Origin: Physocladia obscura
Lineage: Eukaryota > Chytridiomycota > Chytridiomycetes > Chytridiales > Chytriomycetaceae
NCBI GenBank assembly: GCA_027596945.1
Contig: JADGJH010001021.1
Location: 1-12,472, forward strand
Direction of reading: 5' to 3'
Length of the DNA stretch: 12,472 bases
Shown here: in pieces, positions 1-8,070 of the stretch
How the letters are laid out: each line of letters opens with the position of its first letter
Position numbering within the stretch: the stretch's first letter is position 1
Notes under the pieces: generated by a model
What the model was told of the DNA's origin: nothing
The model's input: the letters and a program-made list of their open reading frames with translations, nothing else
Databases searched by the model: none
Program-made: the position numbers and the translations under genes

Positions 1-2346
1 GCCTTTTCAACCACAACCTTTTCTCCGATTCTTAAAGACAGTTCGTCTAGCTTTTCTGGAGTAAAGGAATAGGTCACCTCATCTTGTCCAATCTTTGCGA
101 TTTCAGTTCCACTTGTAGCGTCATCTGTGCCATAGATACTGGAAACACGCTGCTTTTTACCATTGGTTCTTTTTGAAGCGTAACTCTTCAAGCAGTCAAA
201 CGGGAAGTATCCTGTCTTTCCTGAAATAACAAGTCGGCCAAAGCACCAGCCATCATCATAAGCTTTTTCAACGACGACTTTATCGCCAATTCTAAGTGTC
301 AACTCGTCGGAACTTTCGGGAGTGAATGCAACTGCAACATCATCGGGTCCAACTTTAGCAATCTCAATTCCACCTATGATGTTATCTCCATACTCAGAAT
401 CGTAAATACTTGATGTGCGCTGCTTTTTCTTGTCTTTGGGAGCGTTTGGATTGCCATACGAAGCGAGACAGTCCAATGGGAAGTGTCCTTCTGTTCGACT
501 TGTCAAATTCGTTCCATAGCACCAGCTATCGTCAAAAGACTGGTCAATGATAACAACGTCTCCGACTCGAAGCGAAACTTCATCAGACCTTTCAGCAACA
601 AATTCGTATAGAACCGTGTCTTGTCCGTTGGGCTTTACTGCAGATTGAGTTGAAGGAACTTGTTCATTACTATACACAGAGCCGTTGTTTCCGTAAATAC
701 TTGACGCTCTGGCTTTCTTGGGAGTATTATCTGCAAATGAAGAAAGGCAATCCTGAAGAAATAAATTATATTAATTTATTTATTTTATTTAGGTTGTGTA
801 AAAAATTTACCAAAGGAAAGTTGCCTGATTCTCCAGTTGACAAACAAACGCCGAATGCCCATCTATTTTTAAATATTATATCAGTCCTGTAACCAATAAT
901 CACACTCAATTGAATTACCCGTCGTCAAACTTCTGACTAATAATAACCCTATCACCAACACGCAATGCCAGTTCATCAGGTCTTTCTGGTTCGTAATCGT
1001 AAATAACAGTTTCTGTTCCGCTTGAAGAGCTGAGAGTCTTTGAGGCGTCGATTTCAAAGATACTTGATACTCTTTGCTTGGTTTGCTTGGAACCATTATT
1101 TGTTGCAGCGTTTGGATCACTGAATGAAGCTAGGCAATCCTAATCACAAAAATATTAGATTAAAACCGAAAGAGAAAAAAAATATTCACGAACCAAAGGA
1201 AAGTTTCCTTCACGACCAGTCGAAATATTACGTCCAATGCCCCATCCATCATCGAACTTCTGAGACAAAATAACTTCATCGCCAATCGTCAAAGAAATTT
1301 CATCTGGTCTCTCAGGAACATAATTGAACACAACACGGTCGCTATTTGGATCTTTTTTGGCGGTACCATTATTACTTTCAGCATACACAGAGTAAATATT
1401 TCCATTGCTGTCATTTTGTGACCCAAAGATTGAAGAGGTACGTTGCTTTCTTGGAGTTTTGGCATCCATTGCCAGACAGTCTAAAGGAAATAGACCATCT
1501 GAACCGTTTGACAAGTTTGTACCAAATGCCCATCTATTTTTCAAAAATAAAAGCGAAGTTAAAAAAAAAAAAAAGACATAGTACGAAACGTACCCGTCAT
1601 CATATTTACGCTTAATAAGAATTTTGTCCCCAATACGCAAAGTAAGCTCATCAGGTTGTGCGGGGTTGAAATCGTAAATCGATTCGAAAGTATCAGTTTC
1701 GGTTTTGTTTGCAGCTTGAGCCTTTAAACCAATAGCAACCGCACCCTTTCTCAGATTGCTACTATGAAGGGAAGATCCTCTGTCTTTTCTGTGTGCAGTT
1801 TGAGTAAACTTCTTTGAGATAAAGTTCGTCAAAATGTCCAACGGAAAGAGACCCTCTTCACGCGTGGCTGCATTTGCTCCAAAGCACCATCTGTAGAGAA
1901 TATTTAAAGAAAAGAACAAATAGAAGAAGAAAAGGCAAACCCATCATCGTATTCATCGAAAACAACCGCACGATCGCCGGTTCGCAGAGGCAGCTCATCG
2001 GACATTGCTGGATAATAATCAAATTTAACATAAAAGGATCCATCGTCAATAAGTCCTTCGTGGCCATAAATACTGGAAACACGGTTGTTGAACTTGCTCT
2101 TGGCTTTTGCTGGGCCACTTCCTATTGGAACTTCAGAAAGGCAATCTAACGGGACAAATCCAGATGCTCCAGTCATTGGATTGGAGCCAAGGCACCAGCC
2201 ATCGTCGTATGATTCTTTGACAGTAATAATATCTCCAACGACTGAGAAACGTTAAAATTGTGAATTTTGATGCAAAGGCAATAAAAAAGCTCACCTAATT
2301 CCATTTCGTCATGTTTTAAAGCCCTGAAATTCAAGATAACCCAATA
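1..2346 (-). repeat. Tandem array of SH3-coding repeats (seven full, eighth cut by the window edge)
   Basis: Approximate minus-strand spans, introns included: SH3-1 2346-2138, SH3-2 2036-1829, SH3-3 1687-1473, SH3-4 1339-1131, SH3-5 1018-745, SH3-6 620-468, SH3-7 345-197, SH3-8 84-1. Each keeps the pattern D-E-[LIV]-x-L-x-x-G-[DE], then Y/F-D-D-G/S-W and G-x-F-P-[LF]-D. SH3-1 is the most diverged (HDEMELVVGD). SH3-7 and SH3-8 are the closest pair: both are preceded by EIAK[VI]G and share F-T-P-E, L-R-I-G and KVVVEKA, which suggests the most recent duplication. SH3-6 has Ser in place of the Gly before Trp (DDSW). Confidence 0.85.
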
Positions 2347-3743
2347 CTTTTTTTCTTGCTGCTGTCTTTGGAATTGTGGCGCAAGTTGTGAATTTGGCAA
2401 AGGTGGGAAATTACCCTGTGGAACGATCGATTTGTAATACGATTCACTGCCTCTGCTTCCAGCTCTATCGATTTGCTGCATATTATTTTGCTGCACGCTG
2501 TATACTGATCCTTGGTCAGTGTATTGTTGTTGAGGGTATGCCGCCGGGTACTGTCCCTGCGAGTTAGACAGAGATGGTGCATAGTCGAAACGCGTCTGCA
2601 CTTGCGTCGAATTCATTTCATAATCATTGCTGTCATAGTTATTGCCCTTGTAGTTATTATTATTGTAATTATTGTAGTTGTTATTCGTGTTTCCGGAACG
2701 AACAGATGGCGGAGATGTCAGATCAGCTTCATCTTCTTTCAGTTCGCGATTCTTTCTTCGTTGTCTCGTAAAACAAACGCAAACAAGAACAATCGCCAGC
2801 AATGCAGCAACAACACCAGCGCCGATTTCTATTTGAGTTTGGGTAAACGCCGAAGTACTTGTGGACGTCGTCGTAGTAGTGGATTCATTTGAGACCGGTG
2901 CTGATTTAACTTGCGTAAGACCATTCAATGTGCAGCATGGATCGTATTGATTGTTGCAAAAGGTTTGGCCAAGAGCAGCTGTCGACAATCCACAGTAGGA
3001 AGCCGAATCCATAGATACAGCCACAGTGCAATTTGAAGAGGACGTGGCGACTGAGTTATCCAGAGCTATGAACAAATCAATATATTCTGCTCTCTTAGTG
3101 GTTTGAGTTGCCGTCGGTGTGGAACAGATTGTGGGATTGTTCATCGTTTTGTTCCATGACAAATAGAAGTCATTAATTGTTGTTGTACAGATTGGCGAAA
3201 GAGGAGAGGGCGTTGATGCAGCACAGCCCTTTACAGATCCGAGGTATGCCCACACGCCGCAATAGGCTGAGATGTGATACTAATTATAGCACAAGGTGGT
3301 CTCTTTTTTTAACATTGGCAAATAGCAAGTTCCAAATCCCAAAACAAGACACCCACCTGAAAGCCAGAGCCAGTCCAGTTTGAGCAGCCAAAAGCATTCG
3401 CAATTTCACTGGCAAAGTCACTGCCGGTGTCGATCCAACTGGCCATGTACTTATCGAATGTCGTTACGTTGGAGAAAGCATTAGCAGTGGGATCAGCCCA
3501 TGCATAGTATTCTGCAGAGTATGATTGATTGTTAGTAACATTAGACAATGGGATTAAATGATAGAGGCATGGTTGACTGTTTTTTTGTTTGAGATGCTTG
3601 CGGCACGAGATCTACAACCCGGCACAATCGCCCAACAACGCTCCGCCCAACTACAGCACTAGCACTCTCACTAACTACATACCACTGAAGCCGCTGTCAC
3701 AGACTGTTGATCCCTTGAGCGAAACACAGCCTGCAACTGTCAT
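1..3743 (-). CDS. Single-pass membrane protein with at least eight tandem cytoplasmic SH3 domains (partial, runs off the left edge)
   Basis: Exons read on the minus strand: 3743-3679 or -3683 (tentative), 3576-3357, 3279-2295, 2241-1941, 1890-1594, 1533-1194, 1139-919, 862-811, 752-1. Introns are GT..AG, 50-77 nt, and the joins keep one frame through every SH3 fold. Domain order: Cys-rich ectodomain with N-glycosylation-type sites (opens with CVSLKGSTVC, later AYCGVWAYLG, DPCCTLNG); Thr/Ser stem; one transmembrane helix (IEIGAGVVAALLAIVLVCVC) followed by basic stop-transfer RQRRKNR; Asn/Tyr- and Gln-rich tail; then SH3 domains with ALYDY-like starts, the acidic RT-loop DE, the D-D-G-W Trp and G-x-F-P-L-D-C-L ends. 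SH3 domains bind Pro-rich ligands, so a wall- or surface-sensing scaffold at the plasma membrane is inferred; the ligand is unknown. The first intron of the ectodomain could instead be 3352-3267. No signal peptide is visible at the proposed start, so the 5' end is unresolved. The 3' end lies outside the window. Confidence 0.85.
3577..3743 (-). other. Unresolved first exon and first intron of the SH3-receptor gene
   Basis: An ATG at 3743 opens MTVAGCVSLKGSTVC, and the frame then meets TAG at 3676. The motif CVSLKGSTVC looks like the mature N-terminus of a secreted fungal ectodomain, so this is probably exonic. A good donor GTATGT lies at 3682, but its phase does not fit the CAG acceptor before 3576. 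Donor GTAGTT at 3678 does fit and gives a 102-nt intron. There is no hydrophobic leader, and TTGCAG just before the first Cys codon could itself be an acceptor for an upstream exon carrying the signal peptide. The segment is markedly GC-richer than its surroundings. Confidence 0.4.
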
Positions 3744-3791
3744 TTGAATCTTTCAATTTTTTGAAATTATTTTCTTTCTCCAAATTGATGA
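3744..3791. other. Very short intergenic spacer
   Basis: Only about 48 AT-rich bases lie between the EF-P-like stop codon and the first plausible ATG of the SH3-receptor gene on the same strand. The 3' end signals of one gene and the promoter of the other must overlap here or lie inside the neighbouring gene. Confidence 0.5.
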
Positions 3792-4696
3792 TTAATTTTT
3801 TGCGCGCTCTCGATATTTGAAGTCAGAGAGAGATACTACAATTAATTCTCCAGTATTCACAAAGTCGGGGACAGTTACAATAACACCATTATCCAATGTC
3901 GCCGGCTTGAATCGCGTTCCTATGTATTGTATTTTTGTGTTAATATCCACCCATTTTGAGCCTGAGATCTATTCAATCGAATCCCCGCGGAATAAAACCA
4001 ACTGACGGCTAACCTTTTCCTTCATTAGAAACTATTGATGGAGTTGGTTCCGCATGAGCAATCTTGTAAATGCCTGAAGAAGGTAATCTAATTGAAACAA
4101 CTTCGCCGTTGTCTTCTTCGTTGTCAAGACATTGCACCACCACATCCATGTCGTCATTTATCATCTGCACAGTTTTTTCGCCTCCTAACAATTCATATAT
4201 GCATGTCAAACGTTGAATTTGAGAATTCAATCACTAGTTTCTTGCCTTCGATAACATTAACATTACACTCGACTTCTTCCATTGTATCACGATCCAAAAA
4301 ATGAATTATGCCCTCTGATTGGTATAGCAAACGGCATGTTCTGGCCTTTAAATCGACTCCTGAATTGGGTTTCAACTTGGAGTCAGTTTTGAGTCTGTTC
4401 AAGGCAAACAGACCTTCGAGAAAATCATCTGGTGAGTATCTTTCCGTAACTTTTCCTCCGCTTGCGCTGGCACCAAATGGGATCAAATCAATCTTGTAAT
4501 GCGATCCATATCGGCCTTGTGTATGCTGAGCAAAATCAGAGATCAACCAAAGCTTATTTTTTGAAGATACAACGAGGCCCTTTTTGATTTCTGTCGCAGA
4601 AAGTCTGTATCCACGCAATTGCATTCGTTTCCCGTATTTGGAAGCAATCCGGGATGCTCCCGTGAATCTGTTGAATAGCAGCGATTTTGGAAACAT
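3792..4696 (-). CDS. Mitochondrial elongation factor P-like translation factor
   Basis: EF-P binds between the ribosomal P and E sites and relieves stalling at polyproline stretches. The ATG at 4696 starts MFPKSLLFNRFTGASRIASK, an Arg/Lys-rich, acid-free leader typical of mitochondrial import; codons further upstream in the frame lack a better ATG. Preferred exons are 4696-4246, 4184-4014 and 3919-3792, giving 249 aa. Residues about 31-86 match the KOW-like domain I (EIKKGLVV, then loop QGRYG); about 115-195 match the central OB domain (RLLYQSEG, HFLDRDTMEEVE, INDDMDV, HAEPTP); 208-249 match the C-terminal OB domain (RFKPATLDNG, VTVPDFV, SDFKYRER). Intron 4013-3920 is GT-AG and restores the C-terminal domain exactly. 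The first intron is less certain; a GC-AG intron 4245-4185 gives the best alignment. Compared with the usual length of about 185 aa, the excess is the leader plus an insert near residues 88-112. The tip Lys is Arg62. Confidence 0.85.
4185..4245 (-). other. Candidate GC-AG intron in the EF-P-like gene
   Basis: After the codons for V-I-E the sequence reads G|GCAAGA, and a TTAG acceptor follows 61 nt later. Both ends are phase 1 and recreate a Gly codon, giving VIEGGEKTVQMINDDMDV, which resembles the EF-P family stretch. The intron contains TTTGAC as a possible branch site. Reading straight through hits a TGA, so some intron is needed here. The alternative is a GT donor at about 4238 with an acceptor before ATGATAAAT, also in phase, which gives EGKKLMINDDMDV. 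Confidence 0.55.
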
Positions 4697-4739
4697 GTGC
4701 ACGGGACAAAATTGTGACTGCAGGTACAAAATAGTTGAG

Positions 4740-5220
4740 CAACAAGCTCAGGTACTTAATTCACTTTATTTAGCATTTTCACATTAAATTTACCCTTGCT
4801 GTGGGGCATCAGAACATTTAATGCTGATTGCATAAGAAAATTAGGTATATATAGAGTAGTAACATAAAATTATTGTTATACATCACGAAATCAGCAGATG
4901 GATACAAATGCATAGTAATGAATTCATCATATTATAAATACATTAGTATTATTTACAAGGCATTTTAACAAATTACTTAAATTTACAATGCTTAATAAAT
5001 TTAATAAATACCTTGTTAGACATCAAGTAAATTTAAAATGAATTATAATTCTGTTAATGAATTTATAATACAAAAAATGAATTCAGAACATTAAAAACGC
5101 ATTTTGAATGCAAAAAATGAATTGAAGACATTTTAAACACATTCTAAATGCATTTTAATGTATTTATAATGCATTGCACTTATTTATAACATACTCCTGG
5201 TATGCAATATTTCTGAGTGA
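4740..5220. repeat. AT-rich block with dispersed AATGCATT / AATTTATAAT motifs (left cluster)
   Basis: There is no convincing coding frame. From about 4900 to 5200 short degenerate words recur, including AATGCATT, AATGAATT, AATTTATAAT and ACATTTTAA. The stretch TTAATGAATTTATAATAC near 5055 is matched almost exactly near 9140 (TTAATGAATTTATAATGC), and CTAAATGCATT occurs both here and near 9269. Multiple short subterminal motifs of this kind are typical of DNA-transposon ends, so this may be one end of the dead element in this region. The part nearest 4740 should carry the promoter and leader of the EF-P-like gene, but no clear core motif is seen. Confidence 0.5.
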
Positions 5221-5399
5221 TTCCTATACTTGTTACAAAGATAGTGGTCTCAATTGCAACAGATTTAATGGAAAAAAGCCATGCTAATTTTGAATTTTAT
5301 ATGGAAAGATTGTGAATAACTTTATTTAAATTTTTCAATCATGTGTCCCATCTGATTCTGCTTCTGTAAAAACATATTTGCTGTGAGAAATTGTAACCT

Positions 5400-5760
5400 A
5401 AGAATTTCTATCAAAAAAAGTATTCAAGTGAACTCTTCCAGATTTGCCTTTTTGTCCATCTTGGAAGTTTGGAATCAAATGTCTTTGCTTCAATTGCGTG
5501 TATTGGAACTACCACAACAGCTGAATTTAAATATAAGTCTGGCTCCAAAATGTAACATCCAGTTTCATCTTGTTCATACTCAGGCACTGTTTGATAATGC
5601 ACATCTTCATAATAATCAGTGCATTTGAGTGTCTGGAAACAAAATATTCTGCTTGATGAAACATATAAGCTTTTAGCTTTTGAGCCAAGTTTTTTAATAA
5701 TGTATGCTTGTCAACAAGGTGGTGAAAATTTTTAACACTATAATTTTCAACCAAGAACTC
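5400..5760 (-). pseudogene. Fragment resembling the C-terminal part of a Plavaka-like transposase, minus strand
   Basis: Read on the minus strand, about 5637-5411 gives LKCTDYYEDVHYQTVPEYE followed by TGCYILEPDLYLNSAVV and VVPIHAIEA, ending in SLEYFF. The pattern (a G-x-Y-x-[VL]-x-[PR]-E/D-L stretch, then a V-x-P-[LI] strand and a late S-L-x-x-F) resembles the C-terminal region of fungal Plavaka/CACTA transposases. A plausible acceptor, TTTGTTTCCAG, precedes the segment, and another frame upstream (5754-5640, with FLVENYSV and LLKNLAQKLKAY) may be the preceding exon. Stop codons and frame changes show it is not intact. The family assignment rests on pattern resemblance only. Confidence 0.4.
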
Positions 5761-6240
5761 AAACTTGGTGTTTTCATATTTTTCATTTTGGAAATTAAAA
5801 AATAATAATTTTTTTTCTTCATTTGATCAAAATGACGTTCAAATGCTTGCTTCCCAGATGCAGGCATGCTTTTGTTAGAGAATAAAATGTGTTATACAAG
5901 GTGAATAAATGTTAAATCATATTGAATAGAATTGGAAATAAAAATATTATTTATTTGATAACTGTGAAAGAAAATAATGTTTATTTCATTCATGGCAAAA
6001 TTCAAGAATAGGGATTAAATGTTTTAACTTTGTCTTTTACATTTGAAAAATTTTTTTTTGCTAAGAAATTGATTTTTAATCAATATTGAGGTATTAGAAA
6101 TGAAGCACAAAAGTTTTATTTTGAATGGAATTTGGCATTTAAATTGTTGTTCTATTCTTGGAAATAGATAATAAGATTCTTAAACTAAATTATACTTTAC
6201 TGTGCAAATTCCACTAGTTCAAGTGAATCTGCCTTCACAG
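5760..6240. other. AT-rich gap with no recognisable gene
   Basis: A short minus-strand stretch near 5860-5780 reads MPASGKQAFERHFDQMKK and may extend the transposase relic to its left. From 5880 to 6240 I see only AT-rich sequence with stops in all frames and no RNA-like structure. Confidence 0.5.
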
Positions 6241-6253
6241 GATTCAACGGCTT

Positions 6254-7512
6254 TTGCAACAGAAAATGGACTTAGAAAGCATCTGGAACAAAAAGCATCC
6301 TGAATTTGTTGCTTCCAAATTCCAGTTTCTGGCTGATGAAGATAGTGATTCATATAGGAATAGTGGTGAAAATAATGATAATGAATGTAATAGCTATGAC
6401 CATGATGGAGATGGTGATGTATTAGGTGATAGCAGTGGTAGGAGTGAAAATAACAATAATAGGCATGGTGATGGTAATGTAAATAGTGATAATAGTGATA
6501 ACATTGAAAACAATGACCATATAATTTGTGCTTATGGTGTGTCTGTTATTTTGAAACTGTTTATTAAACTTATTCAAATGTAAAAATATGTGCTCCAATT
6601 GACAAAACTGTTTATGAGTCCCATAATTACAAACTTTGCAAAAAAATTAAATCAAAACTCACAGATACTGACATTAATGTTATTAGGCATGTGATTTTGG
6701 ACAATCCAATGGGCCAATCAGCAATTACATACTTTCTAGTCTTTAATCAGTTGTGTTTGAAACAAGAATATGTTCCTATTTTCTAGACAGAAAAACAACT
6801 TCATAAGGCTATTGATAACTTGGATTTCTTGAGTGTTGTAAGCTTATAGTATTCCTATTATTATTATTATTATTATTATTATCTTATTTTACTATTATCC
6901 TCTGATATTGTCTTTAAAAAATATGGGACTATGTAAAAAAATGCATTCAATTATCAAATATTTTGACCAATATACTGCCTAATTTGTATGGTCTCAGCAA
7001 ATCCTATTACCGCCAAAAAGAAAGTGCTGTTTATGTTCTATTTTAATTGCTGATTCCTTCAATGCTTTGTGACAACACCTTGGCAAACTATTTTTCATAC
7101 TGCTATACACCACAGTATGATGACAAAAGCAAACATATTTATGATGAAGCTTGTTCAGGGGATTATTGTCGCTCATTACAACTGATTTTCCCTTACTTCC
7201 CTGCATTTATGATCTTGTTTCAAAAGATGTTGTGACATGTTTGGCACATTTTTTGACATTGCCATGATAATTTCTTCAAAATCACATGCTGAAGAATCAC
7301 TATTTCTACTAGAAAAATATTTGAAAAGTTTGGAAGGGCAATTATGTGCTTTTCATCCTTGGATAAAATTTTTTTGCTTTCCAAAGATGAACCTTTTGGC
7401 TTCTTTTTCATGTGCAATTCAAAAGTTTGGTGCTGTCAATTCTTTTGGAACTGAATATTTGGAGTCAACACATTGCATAAATGTTGTTAAGGTATATGCA
7501 GCCACAAATTGA
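6254..7512 (+). pseudogene. Degenerate Plavaka-like (CACTA superfamily) transposase with its catalytic middle missing
   Basis: Pieces in family order occur in shifting frames. 6254-6583 is an N-terminal stretch (LESIWNKKHPEF, then an Asn/Asp/Gly-rich low-complexity run). 6573-6830 reads CAPIDKTVYESHNY through a UAG. 7050-7200 reads LCDNTLANYFSYCYTPQYDD, then HIYDEACSGDYCRSLQ, which resembles the Plavaka block Y-x-P-x-x-x-Y..IYDE-x-x-[TS]-[GA]-[DW]. 7237-7512 reads FFDIAM, LLEKYLKSLEG, FPKMNLL, AIQKFGAVNSFGTEYLESTH and VKVYAATN, matching the conserved downstream block (PK-[LM]-H, S-I-R-x-[FL]-G, F-[NS]-T-E-x-x-E-x-x-H, K-x-A-Y-[RK]-A-[ST]-N). The several hundred residues normally between the last two blocks are absent, so no active enzyme is encoded. 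Stops and frameshifts confirm a relic. Confidence 0.6.
6856..6882. repeat. (ATT)n microsatellite
   Basis: An uninterrupted run of about nine TTA/ATT units lies inside the transposase relic, between two coding fragments. The surrounding sequence (CTTATTTTACTATTATCC) looks like decayed copies of the same unit. Confidence 0.9.
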
Positions 7513-7937
7513 AAAAATTCTGCCAAGCAATGATGTGGTATGTCACATGATATGACAATGTTCTTTCCATGAAAAAACTTCCAGAAAATCATTATCTGTC
7601 TGAAAATACCAAAGGTGATGGGTAAAAACAATCAGGGAGCTGATAGCATTACTCGGGCTTAATCAATACCAGCAGCTACCAGTGGGCAGAAGAGATCAAG
7701 AATAGTATTTTCTTCTGATTATATATCTGTTTGGTGTGTCATATTTTAATTATTTCAAATATTTTTCTTTAAAATCTTTATTCATGATCAAATTCTGCTA
7801 GTTTTTATTTTTATTTTAACAGGACAAAAAAGAAAGAATTGGGAAACAATTAGGTAAGCAATGAGTAGAAAAATGCAAAAAGAAAAAAAAAAAAATTCTG
7901 TTTTTGAAAATCAAGTTCACAAGGCTGATGACAATCT

Positions 7938-8008
7938 GGAAGAGGAAGGAGATGATGAAGAGGAGGAAGAGAATGAAGAGGAAGAAGAGGAACAAGAGGA
8001 AGAGAGGG
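7938..8008. repeat. Purine-rich GAA/GAG tract
   Basis: About 70 bases are almost all G and A with only a few T or C interruptions, built from GAAGAG, GAGGAA and GATGAA units. In the plus frame it gives poly-Glu, so the apparent open frames on both strands here are largely a consequence of low complexity. Confidence 0.8.
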
Positions 8009-8026
8009 GCTTGGATTCAAAATTGT

Positions 8027-8070
8027 CAACTGAATGGAGATTTTGGTTGGCAGTTGAATGGAGATCTTGT
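8027..8070. repeat. Short direct repeat with a 24-bp period
   Basis: Two copies of a 20-base unit, CA[AG][CT]TGAATGGAGAT[TC]TTG[GT], start at 8027 and 8051. In the plus frame they give EWRFWLAV and EWRSCLFE, an eight-residue duplication. Confidence 0.7.

Noticed and set aside
881..1120. Minus-strand open frame of 79 codons
   Set aside because: It is a shadow of the SH3 exon 1139-919 in another frame; the true frame gives DCLASFSDPN..RVSSIF and the start of SH3-5.
1155..1919. Continuous minus-strand reading of 254 codons as one protein
   Set aside because: It reads through the intron 1593-1534 and runs into introns at both ends; the hydrophobic tails and the F-rich stretch are intronic, and splicing restores three SH3 domains.
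2512..2892. Plus-strand open frame of 126 codons with a Val/Ile-rich run
   Set aside because: It is antisense to the Asn-rich tail and transmembrane exon; the Val/Ile run is the complement of AAT/AAC codons.
3817..4005. Plus-strand open frame of 62 codons
   Set aside because: It is antisense to the EF-P C-terminal exon and its intron; the minus strand encodes a recognisable EF-P domain.
4554..4787. Open frames on both strands over the EF-P start
   Set aside because: These are shadows of the mitochondrial leader exon with no family resemblance.
4796..4815. GCTGTGGGGCATCAG as a possible transposon terminal inverted repeat
   Set aside because: No reverse-complement partner was found near the right side of the island, and no flanking duplication was seen.
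6856..6882. CRISPR-like or regulatory repeat
   Set aside because: It is a simple trinucleotide microsatellite without spacers.
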